Source: Gemmatimonadales bacterium UBA2975
GTDB taxonomy: Bacteria > Gemmatimonadota > Gemmatimonadetes > Longimicrobiales > Gaopeijiaceae
NCBI GenBank assembly: GCA_002348265.1
Contig: DEAT01000057.1
Span: forward strand, 15,167 to 65,227
Reading direction: 5' to 3'
Length of the DNA stretch: 50,061 nucleotides
Below, in pieces: positions 25,726 to 34,103 of the stretch. Numbering within the stretch: position 1 is the stretch's first letter; each line of letters begins with the position of its first letter. The position numbers were made by a program, and so were the translations under genes. The notes beneath the pieces were generated by a model, which was given only the letters and a program-made list of their open reading frames with translations, was not told where the DNA came from and did no database searches.

Positions 25726-27077
25726 AAATAAGAAAGTGAGGGACTCTCAGGCGGAACAATATACAGGTCATCTGGATCCCCACGCAGGGTTCCGGTTAGG
25801 AGCTCTGGCCTCAAACCGTTCATTGTATGCCCTTCCCCCGGCGCAAAATCCGGGTTCTGGAGCTCTCCATCTATTCGAACTCTGAGATAGTCCTCAGTGA
25901 CGCCCACCCGTCCCCTACCCTCGACTGCGACCGTCGCTGTTGTTCCGGAACGTGACCCCCGATATAACATTCCCCGCTCCTGAGCCAACATGCGAAGCTC
26001 CCTTGCTCGCTCCCCTGCGACACGCTGGGGCACCCGTCCCGGAAGAGTTTCCGCGACAGTATTTTTCCTCGGTGAGAACGGAAACACGTGTAAATAGGTG
26101 AACGGGATTTCCTCGATAAGCGCCCGCGTGACAGAATGATCATCGTCAGTCTCACCTGGGAATCCAGTAATGACGTCAGCCCCCAGTCCGAGAGGAGAGA
26201 TACGCTCGGCAATCTCAAGAGCCCGGACCCTATATTGTTCTCTAGTATGCCAACGACTCATGAGTCGGAGTACCGGATCTGCACCGCTTTGGAGCGGCAT
26301 GTGAAGATGTGGAGCAAGGGTTCCTCCCGAAGACTCCATCAACTCAATCAACAATTCGTCGACCTCAGTAGCTTCGATACTACCAACCCGAAAACGCACG
26401 TCAGGCACAGCCTCAAGCAGAGAGACACACAATTGACCTAGGCTGAGTGGGGGATCAAGGTCTCTACCATAGTGACCGATATGAATACCTGTGAGAACAA
26501 GCTCTGCGTGCCTCTTCCCCAGTAATTTCGCTTCTTCTATAACTTCGGTCAGGGTACGAGATCTCGATGCTCCACGCGCCAGCCGTGTGGCGCAGAACGA
26601 ACATTTGCGGTCACAACCATCCTGAATCTTTAACCAACCCCTTGAAGCGCCGAGTCGCGCGCGGAGAAGCTCACCCCCCACAGGTTCATAATCGGTTTTA
26701 TCCAGAGACCCCCTCAATTTAATCTGAGTGAGCCCACTTTCGCTTGGATGTTCTGCTACCCTTGCGACATCGACTGCATCGTGGCCCTCGACAACATCCG
26801 CTACACCGTCCATCACTTTATAATCCTTGCCCTGGAGTGCAGCGGAGCACCCTGCGACTACAATTCGGGCATCTGGGTGTCGACGGTGCATGCGACGGAT
26901 GAATCTGCGAGCCTCAGCGTCAGCTTGATTTGTTACCGTGCATGTATTGACAACAATGACCTCTGCTTCTGATGCTTTTTCGGTTTTATAGGAACCACGT
27001 GCCTCTAGTTCCTGGCGCATCCGTTCCGTGTCGTACTGATTCGCCTTACAACCGAATGTGTGGTAGTAAACACGCAC
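25722..27077 (-). CDS. mtaB: tRNA (t6A37) methylthiotransferase, MtaB-like
   Basis: A 451-residue radical-SAM methylthiotransferase of the MtaB group, converting t6A37 to ms2t6A37 in tRNAs reading ANN codons. UPF0004 cysteines: Cys10 in YHTFGCKANQYD, VVNTCTVTNQAD, VVAGCSAAL. The 4Fe-4S motif is Cys155-x3-Cys159-x2-Cys162 in DGCDRKCSFCATRLARG. A TRAM-like tail follows. The KANQYD start and TCTVTNQAD separate it from MiaB (QMN, CAIRE). Two methylthiotransferases for different tRNA sets thus sit back to back. Confidence 0.9.
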   Translation of the reverse strand: MRVYYHTFGCKANQYDTERMRQELEARGSYKTEKASEAEVIVVNTCTVTNQADAEARRFIRRMHRRHPDARIVVAGCSAALQGKDYKVMDGVADVVEGHDAVDVARVAEHPSESGLTQIKLRGSLDKTDYEPVGGELLRARLGASRGWLKIQDGCDRKCSFCATRLARGASRSRTLTEVIEEAKLLGKRHAELVLTGIHIGHYGRDLDPPLSLGQLCVSLLEAVPDVRFRVGSIEATEVDELLIELMESSGGTLAPHLHMPLQSGADPVLRLMSRWHTREQYRVRALEIAERISPLGLGADVITGFPGETDDDHSVTRALIEEIPFTYLHVFPFSPRKNTVAETLPGRVPQRVAGERARELRMLAQERGMLYRGSRSGTTATVAVEGRGRVGVTEDYLRVRIDGELQNPDFAPGEGHTMNGLRPELLTGTLRGDPDDLYIVPPESPSLSYL

Positions 27078-27089
27078 AACTCGTTCCGA

Positions 27090-28274
27090 TCAGAACCCGG
27101 AGGTCTGGAGCGACAGTGTCGCCCTCCAGAAGTTTTCAGTCAGATTTGCACCATCGCGGCGTCCGCGTTCAATCGCGAGGTCTACACCGGCCAGAACGAA
27201 CCCAGCCGTTTGGTTGAGGACTAGCCCCAGTCCTCCAGAAAAAATGCGTTCTTTGACGGACTCGTCCTCAAAAACAAACGGGAGTCCTGTCTGACGAAAC
27301 CCGAAACGTAATGGCGCATCTTTGCCCAACAGGCGAGCCCTAGAAAGTTCTATCCCTAATCCATACCCACTTCCACTCTTTGCATACCCGCTGGAGAGGT
27401 CATCCTGCATTTTTGACCAGTCTGCGAATACGGCGCTCCCGTGTAATTGGATGCTCGGGCCGAGTACGGCTGTTGCACCCACTCTATATTGGACCGGTAT
27501 CGTGAAGCTCCTGTCAGACCCGCGAGTGTCAACCGAAGCGGTTCCCGAAAGCTCAGACGGAACCTGAACACTAGCTGCTACTCTCAGACTCTCGAAATCC
27601 GCCGAGGCTCCTGCGGTCAGGGACCAACCAGTCCAAGACCAAACACCGGATTCTACGTATGTGTCGACGTTTCCTGCTACGCCTTCTTCTCCGTATACTC
27701 GAACGAGGGTGCGATCTAGGTTCCCAGCAAAGCGTCCAACCGTCAGGCCCGCAGCGAACCAGTCTATAAGGGCCCTAGAAAAACCGAGATTTACGCTCGA
27801 GACCGAACCATCTTGGGTAAACGCATCCGATGTCCGGACAGGACCATCACCTAGATCAGTCTCACCGATCCTCGTCACTTCATAAGTCTGGTCAAGGACA
27901 GAGCTAATCTGAATCGCAGCCATCCCACCCAATAACGGGTAGGCGATACCAAGAAGAGGAAAACGGTTTCCCTTAAAAGTCCCCGTGCGACTACTAGAGG
28001 CCGAGTAGTCAATCCAACTCGGTGAAGCAGCCATAACTCCTGTCGAAATTTCGAGCCGAGCGAGACCACCCGGATCAGTCTGCATCATCGAGCCACCTGT
28101 CAGGCCAATCCCTATACTGCCCAATGCACGCGCTCGACCGTCTAGGGCCTCAACAGGAGTACCTAGTCCCGCTGCATTAAACAGTGATTGTGTATGCGCT
28201 GGCCTGGCTGTCGACGTCAGTGCCAACAACAGCAGGCCAGCTACCCGTGTCGAGGTGATCGACAGACGGATCAT
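27090..28274 (-). CDS. predicted outer-membrane beta-barrel protein (PorV/FadL-like), function unknown
   Basis: A 394-residue protein with a signal peptide (LLLLALTSTARPAHTQS, cleavage near residue 28). After it come LGTPVEALDGRARALGSIGIGLTGGSMMQ and TDPGGLARL, the pattern of proteins annotated as PorV/PorQ or FadL-type barrels (N-terminal GxARAxGxGxA, many short strands). Gly-rich turns and aromatic strands continue to the end, which finishes FWRATLSLQTSGF, an outer-membrane-like C-terminal strand. Its ATG overlaps the stop of the lipoprotein gene by four bases. Role unknown; co-expression with the lipoprotein suggests they work together. Confidence 0.7.
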   Translation of the reverse strand: MIRLSITSTRVAGLLLLALTSTARPAHTQSLFNAAGLGTPVEALDGRARALGSIGIGLTGGSMMQTDPGGLARLEISTGVMAASPSWIDYSASSSRTGTFKGNRFPLLGIAYPLLGGMAAIQISSVLDQTYEVTRIGETDLGDGPVRTSDAFTQDGSVSSVNLGFSRALIDWFAAGLTVGRFAGNLDRTLVRVYGEEGVAGNVDTYVESGVWSWTGWSLTAGASADFESLRVAASVQVPSELSGTASVDTRGSDRSFTIPVQYRVGATAVLGPSIQLHGSAVFADWSKMQDDLSSGYAKSGSGYGLGIELSRARLLGKDAPLRFGFRQTGLPFVFEDESVKERIFSGGLGLVLNQTAGFVLAGVDLAIERGRRDGANLTENFWRATLSLQTSGF

Positions 28275-29641
28275 GGCAGCTCCACCGGCGGCCCTACCGT
28301 GACAATGAGCCGGAGAAATGGCTCACCTGCAGAGAATGGACCCTCGAAAGAAGCAAACGTAATAGAGAACGGCTCTATCACCGAAAGCAGTGCCAGGGTG
28401 CCAGGGGTCGGATCACCACTAGCGTCCTTCCCACGAAGTCGATCCCTGGCGTATCCCGTGAAAGGAATCTCGATCTCCAACCCAGATGAAGCACCAAATG
28501 CTTCAGGGGAAACTGAACGACCAAACGGATTTGCGATGAGGGATACGCCGAGCGGTGACTTAGGCATCACGGCCCGGTCTAGCACGGGCCGCACATCCAG
28601 TCTAATCGAATCAGTCGGCTGGAATGCCCGCTCCGTTGTTCTGCTTGTTAGCACGAGCGCAGCATAGGAGATCTCACCGGGCGAGAGTGAGTGCGGGCAG
28701 CTGACGACCGCACACAACTCTGGGACGTTATCAATCACCGACGGTATCTGAAGATCGAGGATTGTCCGCCATGAAGGAGCTCCCCCAATACGCACCCCAT
28801 CGGGCGGCGGTTCCGGGAAAGGACTGTATATGAATGTTGACCCGCTTGTTAATGCCGTTAGCTGGATGATCGTATCCGGATTACTGCTAGGTCTCGCATC
28901 AAGCCGTATTTGAGCCGCATTAAGCGCCAACCGATGCCCCGGATCAATGATGTCTATTCTCGCACCAATGCTGAGGTCTGTCGTATCAGACCACTCCGCC
29001 AACTGAATCGAATCAAGAACGAAGACTGCAGTGTCACCCAATGAAGGATCCCAGATGGCTTCTCCTAGAGGCTTAACTACACCTCCCCCTACCTCCGTCC
29101 ATGGACGCTGATCGTTGATAGTATCTACCGCATAGGCCCACGATGCGGTCGCCATGTCCCAAGCTTCCGTGGTGGCCCCCAAAGAGAGTCTCACTGGATT
29201 CGTGTTGGTGCTTGCAGTCGTATCGAAGAAGGCAACGAATCGACCTCCCAGAATGGTCAACGTCGAGTCAGGACGGGAGGCCCCAGTCGTGTCCCGGACA
29301 GTCGCGACCCTCGGATAAGCCCCTATACGCATCAATGTCCTAGCATCAAGTGTTCCCGCAAAATCTTCAGCTAAGACACCTGAGCCAATCTCCTCGGCAG
29401 ACCCATACCCCCCGAATACCTCAACGTTGGAACCGAAAGCGCTCCAAGGGATTTCCACTGTCACCGACACCGGTACGCCCGGAATGGCCTGATCATTCAG
29501 CGCTACCGGGGTCTCCTCCTGACAACCTACCGTGAGCATAGGAAACAAGCCCAGTATCGTGAGAACCACGAAACGACAATGTTCACCAAAAACTCTCAAA
29601 GACTTTTTCTTCCTTAACAATTGATGTAATACGGTACTCAC
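28271..29641 (-). CDS. predicted lipoprotein, beta-rich, function unknown
   Basis: A protein of about 456 residues with a long basic start (LLRKKKSLRVFGE) and a lipoprotein signal FVVLTILGLFPMLTVGC, Cys40 being the likely lipidated residue. The remainder is Asp/Thr/Ser-rich with alternating hydrophobic strands and no motif that I recognise. I chose the GTG at 29641 because it makes the same GTGA stop/start overlap with alr as several neighbours have, with AAGG just before it; ATG at 29659 and TTG at 29599 are alternatives. It sits between alr and the PorV-like gene. Outer-membrane or periplasmic location is inferred. Confidence 0.65.
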   Translation of the reverse strand: MSTVLHQLLRKKKSLRVFGEHCRFVVLTILGLFPMLTVGCQEETPVALNDQAIPGVPVSVTVEIPWSAFGSNVEVFGGYGSAEEIGSGVLAEDFAGTLDARTLMRIGAYPRVATVRDTTGASRPDSTLTILGGRFVAFFDTTASTNTNPVRLSLGATTEAWDMATASWAYAVDTINDQRPWTEVGGGVVKPLGEAIWDPSLGDTAVFVLDSIQLAEWSDTTDLSIGARIDIIDPGHRLALNAAQIRLDARPSSNPDTIIQLTALTSGSTFIYSPFPEPPPDGVRIGGAPSWRTILDLQIPSVIDNVPELCAVVSCPHSLSPGEISYAALVLTSRTTERAFQPTDSIRLDVRPVLDRAVMPKSPLGVSLIANPFGRSVSPEAFGASSGLEIEIPFTGYARDRLRGKDASGDPTPGTLALLSVIEPFSITFASFEGPFSAGEPFLRLIVTVGPPVELP

Positions 29642-30774
29642 TCGCCTTCGTCCGTCCATACCCTGGGCAATCGACTCGTCAGTCCCGTGAGCACCTCGTA
29701 GCTGATCGTTCCTGCCTCAGTCGCTACCTGATCTAAGGTTCTCGTGACCGAACCGTCTGAACCAATCAAGGTCGCGACATCCCCTTCTCGCGCAGACTCA
29801 ACGTTAGTGATGTCTACCACTGTCACATCCATCGAGATCCTTCCAATGATCGGAACCCTTACACCTTTCAATATCGCACAACCTCGGTTCGACAGGACCC
29901 TCGAAAGTCCATCGCCGTAGCCAATGGAGAGGGTGCCCCACCGTTCTTCTCCCTTGGACACATATGTCGACCCATATCCCAGCGTCGTTCCAGGAGCGAC
30001 GGACCGAACAAGTGTCACCCGCGCATGCACAGAAACAACAGGTTGGGGACGCGGCTGACCATCCCCAATCTCTCCTCCGTAGAGGAAGATCCCAGGGCGG
30101 ACAACCGAACTTGCAAATTCTGGGGTACGGAAAACACCCGCACTATTTAGCACATGAAATGTAAATTCCGACTCGTCAGTCCGACGTTTGGAGCCTATGA
30201 GCTCTGCTACTCGTGAGAAGCGAGCCCACTGCTCTTTAACTGTATCGTCGTTCACGTCGGCTGAGTGAAGATGGGTGTAGCAACCGACGCAGCTAGCACC
30301 GCCGGATCCTCTAGTGGCATCAGTCAACCAAGTGGAAGTATCACCCCAGTCAAATCCGCTACGGCCCATGCCTGTATCCACGTCGATGTGGTAGTCAGCT
30401 TTCGATTCAGTCCTGCTGCTTACCTCACTTAATGCTCGAAGTGCATCGAGACTTGAGATCGAGAGCTCTAGGCCATGTTGGACAGCCTCTGCCATTGTCT
30501 CTCGGGGGGCTGGGCTACAGACAACGATGCGGCCGGCAAAACCAAGCTCGCGCAAGCACACCCCCTCTGAGACCGTTGCGACACCAAAACCCCACGGACC
30601 CAGAGGCTCTAGAGTGCTTATTGATGCCTCAAGCCCCAACCCGTATGCATCTGCCTTGACCATCGGTAGAATCCCGGTTTCAGATCCTACCCGATCTCGG
30701 ACGTCCAGAAAATTCGCGAGCAAAGCATTGGCTCTGATCTGAACCCATGCACGGGCTTTTGGATTCGTTAACAT
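29638..30774 (-). CDS. alr: alanine racemase
   Basis: A 378-residue pyridoxal-phosphate enzyme making D-alanine for peptidoglycan. The cofactor lysine is Lys40 in PMVKADAYGLG, and the opposite-face base is Tyr267 in TTLGYGSTYV. Other landmarks are YHIDVDTGMGRSGFD and the C-terminal VPIIGRISMDVTVVDIT. Length is normal. It heads the run alr, lipoprotein, PorV-like gene, mtaB, miaB, lapA-like gene, and is divergent from mazG. Confidence 0.97.
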   Translation of the reverse strand: MLTNPKARAWVQIRANALLANFLDVRDRVGSETGILPMVKADAYGLGLEASISTLEPLGPWGFGVATVSEGVCLRELGFAGRIVVCSPAPRETMAEAVQHGLELSISSLDALRALSEVSSRTESKADYHIDVDTGMGRSGFDWGDTSTWLTDATRGSGGASCVGCYTHLHSADVNDDTVKEQWARFSRVAELIGSKRRTDESEFTFHVLNSAGVFRTPEFASSVVRPGIFLYGGEIGDGQPRPQPVVSVHARVTLVRSVAPGTTLGYGSTYVSKGEERWGTLSIGYGDGLSRVLSNRGCAILKGVRVPIIGRISMDVTVVDITNVESAREGDVATLIGSDGSVTRTLDQVATEAGTISYEVLTGLTSRLPRVWTDEGE

Positions 30775-30822
30775 GAGGCCTCAAAGATGCCAGAAAAAAG
30801 GCAGTCCGACGACCCCTAAGGC

Positions 30823-30858
30823 AGCGGTTCTTGGGACATCACATTCTTTAGAACCGCT
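30823..30858. promoter_or_regulatory. 9-base inverted repeat between alr and mazG
   Basis: AGCGGTTCT (30823-30831) and AGAACCGCT (30850-30858) are perfect inverted copies separated by 18 bases, ending 13 bases before the mazG ATG. The spacing suits a two-site operator or a hairpin in the mazG leader. No T-run follows, so it is not a typical terminator. Confidence 0.45.
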
Positions 30859-30871
30859 CGACACATACACG

Positions 30872-31645
30872 ATGAACGCAACTAATCAATCACATCACTT
30901 CCCTGGACCCGGCACACTAGATCGTGCATTGAATCTTGTCCGATTCCTCCGCTGTGAATGTCCGTGGGACGCACAGCAGACCGCCGAATCACTGATTCCA
31001 CACCTATTAGAGGAAACGCACGAGGTGGTTGATGCCATCCGAAATGGGGATGACCTAGAACTAGAAAATGAACTCGGAGACCTCCTACTTAATCTGGCTT
31101 TCCAGATCGTAGTCGCTGAAGAGAGCAGTGAGATCAGCGCAGACTCCGTCTACGCCCGACTAGAGAGTAAAATGATTGCTCGACATCCAGACGTTTTCGG
31201 CACAGACGAACACCAAGAGTGGGAGGCATTAAAGAACCGGGAGAGAACAAAGGACACAGGTATCCTCACTGGGTTAACCAAGGGTCTTGATCCACTGACG
31301 AGGTCATATCGAATACAGGAAAGAGTAGCCAGCGTGGGTTTTGATTGGGAGGACGCGCGAGGCGCGCTGAATAAGGCGAGTGAAGAGCTCGAAGAGGCAG
31401 GAAATGCGCTCGACTCTGAAGACTTCATCGAAGAGGTAGGAGATCTTCTTTTCGCCTGCGTCAATCTGGCAAGACTAGGTGGCTCACATCCGACAACGGC
31501 GCTGGAACGAGCTAATTCAAAGTTCGTTGGACGGTTCGAGAAACTCGAAAGCCTCGCTGGCAAAAAAGATATCAATCTGTCCGCCGCCAGCCTTACGACT
31601 CTGAATCAGCTATGGGACGAGGTAAAGTCGAAGGAGCGTCAATAA
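30872..31645 (+). CDS. mazG: nucleoside triphosphate pyrophosphohydrolase MazG
   Basis: A 257-residue all-alpha pyrophosphatase that hydrolyses (d)NTPs to monophosphates, a house-cleaning enzyme. Two MazG domains are visible. The first starts LVRFLRCECPWDAQQT and has metal-binding acids in LLEETHEVVD (Glu47, Glu48, Glu51) and ENELGDLLLNLAF (Glu67, Asp70). The second has SEELEEAGNAL and EEVGDLLFACVNLAR. The WD/QTAESL arrangement is typical. I start at ATG 30872; a longer frame from 30773 begins in alr and has a non-family N-terminus. It converges with the dehydrogenase, overlapping seven bases. Confidence 0.94.
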   Translation: MNATNQSHHFPGPGTLDRALNLVRFLRCECPWDAQQTAESLIPHLLEETHEVVDAIRNGDDLELENELGDLLLNLAFQIVVAEESSEISADSVYARLESKMIARHPDVFGTDEHQEWEALKNRERTKDTGILTGLTKGLDPLTRSYRIQERVASVGFDWEDARGALNKASEELEEAGNALDSEDFIEEVGDLLFACVNLARLGGSHPTTALERANSKFVGRFEKLESLAGKKDINLSAASLTTLNQLWDEVKSKERQ

Positions 31646-32715
31646 CCCTCCTTCTTGTTAACAACATTCTCCCACTCTTCCAAGGGACTATCATCCATAT
31701 AACGGGAGAGGTTCCTAAGAATCAGATCAGTCTCACGTTTCCAGAATCCTCTCGTGACCGCAGACACGTGCGGCGTAATCACCGTATTCTTTAGAGCCCA
31801 CAACGGGCTATCCGAGGGTAATGGCTCTTCAGTGAAGACATCGAGGCCAGCTCCCCGGATCCTCCCTCTACTCAGCGCCTCGATCAATGCGTTCTCGTCG
31901 ATCAGACGTCCCCGGGCAACATTGAGGACGATCACACCGGACTTCATACGGTTCAGGGCATCGGTGTCGATCATACCTCTTGTCTTAGGAGTGTCTGGTG
32001 CGGCCAACACGATCGCGTCACACTCCCTGTAGACAGAATCAAGTCCGGAATCACCCCAAACCATCTCTATAGCTTCACCCATCGTTCCTTCTCCCTCAGT
32101 CCACTGGAGAAGGTCTGCTTCCGCTGGAACTGGCGTTCTCTTTACGGCCATCACCCTCGCGCCTAAAGACGCTACTCTCTTCGCGACCTCACGGCCCACT
32201 CCACCAAACCCGACTATCCCAATCGTCATGGCGGATAACTCGAGAAGAGGAGCATCAGCGATATAGAATCGCTCTGTTGACCATTCAGCACGCCGCTGTG
32301 ACTCAACGGCAAAGTCCAATCCCCTGGTGAAGTGCAGAAGCATAGCGAGCACAGTCTCAGCCATCGGAGGCGCATGCACGCCAGCGGAATTCGTGAAGAT
32401 GACGTCGCTTGCCAGCATGGTCGATGTCAATGAGGAGCCAACGCCCGATGCACCAGAATGGACCCACCTGAGTCTGCTACCCACATCTATAATCTCAGCA
32501 GGTATTCCATAACCGAAATAAATCTCGGCTTCTTTCACCAGGTCCAAGACGTGGTCGGAGACCCTAGCCGAACCGTCACCTGACCCGTCCGTCTCTTCCT
32601 CTACTACTTCTAGAGTCCATGAAGCGGGAAGGGCATCTCTGATGTGTTCACTGACCCAGTCAGGCATAGCCCAGATGGGTCTCCGATCCATCATATCTAA
32701 AACAACACAGGGCAT
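31639..32715 (-). CDS. D-2-hydroxyacid dehydrogenase (NAD-dependent)
   Basis: A 358-residue dehydrogenase with the Rossmann motif GFGGVG at 169-174 and the catalytic set Arg268 (NVARGRLID), Glu297 (FTEEPLPSDSPLW) and His316 (ITPHVSAV). It belongs to the formate/glycerate dehydrogenase superfamily. Position-specific clues for substrate (phosphoglycerate, lactate, glyoxylate/hydroxypyruvate) are not decisive; it lacks the ACT domain of long SerA. An insert of about 30 residues (SerThr/Glu-rich, about 197-225) follows the first Rossmann strands. The gene follows asnS after seven bases and is the last of the minus-strand block. Confidence 0.85.
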   Translation of the reverse strand: MPCVVLDMMDRRPIWAMPDWVSEHIRDALPASWTLEVVEEETDGSGDGSARVSDHVLDLVKEAEIYFGYGIPAEIIDVGSRLRWVHSGASGVGSSLTSTMLASDVIFTNSAGVHAPPMAETVLAMLLHFTRGLDFAVESQRRAEWSTERFYIADAPLLELSAMTIGIVGFGGVGREVAKRVASLGARVMAVKRTPVPAEADLLQWTEGEGTMGEAIEMVWGDSGLDSVYRECDAIVLAAPDTPKTRGMIDTDALNRMKSGVIVLNVARGRLIDENALIEALSRGRIRGAGLDVFTEEPLPSDSPLWALKNTVITPHVSAVTRGFWKRETDLILRNLSRYMDDSPLEEWENVVNKKEGY

Positions 32716-32722
32716 TCAGAGC

Positions 32723-34012
32723 CTAAGGGTAAAGGCGATTCATGAGACGCGGGAACGGAATCAGTTCACGTATGTGATGCCGGCCGGTGATCCAGGCTAC
32801 CGTGCGCTCCACGCCTAATCCAAAACCGGAATGCTGGAAGGTTCCATACCGTCGGAGGTCTAGATACCAAGCGTATGCCTCTTCCGGCAAGTTTTCTTCC
32901 TTGATCCGATGCTCAAGCAGTTCAAGATCATCTTCGCGCTGACTTCCACCGATGATTTCTCCATAACCCTCAGGTGCAAGCAAATCATCGCACAGTACCG
33001 TACGAGGATCCTCAGGGTTCTCCTTCATATAGAAGGCTTTAGCGGCCTTTGGGTAGTCGTGCACGAAGACTGGTAGTTCCTGATCCTCCATGAGCAGAGC
33101 TTCATCTGCCGCACCCAGATCTCGGCCCCACTCAATGTCCGAACCGAGGTCCTTCAAACGCTCGACGGCCTGCGTATAACTCATCCGCGGGAAGGGGGGC
33201 GTTACCTGCTCCAACTTACTGGTGTCGCGCTCCAATACTTTTAACTCCTCCTGACATCTCTCGAGTGCGCGCCCCACTATGTATGAGACAAATTGTTCCT
33301 GGAGGTCCATGTTCTGGTTCGAATCCGCAAAAGCCACCTCCGGCTCTACCATCCAGAACTCTGTTAGATGGCGGCGAGTCTTTGATTTCTCCGCCCTGAA
33401 TGTGGGCCCGAAGCAATAGACCCTCCGAAACGCTGGACAAGCAGCCTCGACGTACAATTGCCCCGTCTGCGCCATGTAAGCCGAATCCCCAAAATAGTCC
33501 GTCTCAAATAGGGTTCCTGCATGCTCACCAATCGCTCCCGTCAAAATAGGGGTATCGATCCGAACGAACTTGTTTTCGTACATGAAGTCATGAATCGACT
33601 GCTGCACTTCAGCCCGCACTCTAAGCCCTGCCCTCTGCATTGATGATCGAAGCCATAGATGACGATGATCTAAGAGAAAGTCGACCCCGTGCTCCTTTGG
33701 CTGGATCGGATACTCTTCCGCACTGGAAAGCAATTCGACTTCCATTACTCCAAGTTCATATCCACCTGGGGCACGCGCGTCTTCTTTCACCTCACCAGTC
33801 AAAGCAACGACCGACTCACGAGTCAGTGACTGCTGCAAATCCCAAGTAGCGTTGTCCACGGCCTCTTTTAGAACGACACCCTGCAGCACACCGGTTCCGT
33901 CGCGTAGAGCCGTGAAAGAGACTTTCCCGTGTCCACGGGTTGCCTCTACCCATCCCCGAACGGTTACCTGCTCACCTACATGTTCTCCAAGCTGTCTGAT
34001 TTCCACCATCAT
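32723..34012 (-). CDS. asnS: asparaginyl-tRNA synthetase
   Basis: A class II synthetase of about 429 residues. The N-terminal OB anticodon-binding domain (VRGWVEATRGHGKVSFTALRDGTG) is followed by the catalytic core: motif 2 region FGPTFRAEKSKTRRHLTEFWMVEPE and motif 3 GFGLGVERTVAWITG. The FWMVEPE context and lack of a GAD insertion separate AsnRS from AspRS. The start is one of the two adjacent Met codons at 34012/34009, giving MVEIRQLGEHVG; an upstream ATG at 34027 is possible. It lies between recG and the dehydrogenase gene. Confidence 0.95.
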   Translation of the reverse strand: MMVEIRQLGEHVGEQVTVRGWVEATRGHGKVSFTALRDGTGVLQGVVLKEAVDNATWDLQQSLTRESVVALTGEVKEDARAPGGYELGVMEVELLSSAEEYPIQPKEHGVDFLLDHRHLWLRSSMQRAGLRVRAEVQQSIHDFMYENKFVRIDTPILTGAIGEHAGTLFETDYFGDSAYMAQTGQLYVEAACPAFRRVYCFGPTFRAEKSKTRRHLTEFWMVEPEVAFADSNQNMDLQEQFVSYIVGRALERCQEELKVLERDTSKLEQVTPPFPRMSYTQAVERLKDLGSDIEWGRDLGAADEALLMEDQELPVFVHDYPKAAKAFYMKENPEDPRTVLCDDLLAPEGYGEIIGGSQREDDLELLEHRIKEENLPEEAYAWYLDLRRYGTFQHSGFGLGVERTVAWITGRHHIRELIPFPRLMNRLYP

Positions 34013-34038
34013 CGTGCCGCATCGCAATCTAAGAGTCT

Positions 34039-34061
34039 GCGTCGAATCAACTTATCGACGC
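34039..34061. repeat. 7-base inverted repeat between recG and asnS
   Basis: GCGTCGA at 34039-34045 and TCGACGC at 34055-34061 form a perfect stem with a nine-base loop in the short gap after recG. There is no T-run beyond it in the direction of transcription, so an attenuator or a chance hairpin are both possible. Confidence 0.3.
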
Positions 34062-34103
34062 GAGGCAGGACAATGCACATAATGCGCGGTTAGGGGAAGC
34101 TGC

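Noticed and set aside
28188..28667. 159-codon plus-strand open frame
   Set aside because: Lies over the ends of two minus-strand genes that both show exported-protein features; looks like a shadow frame.
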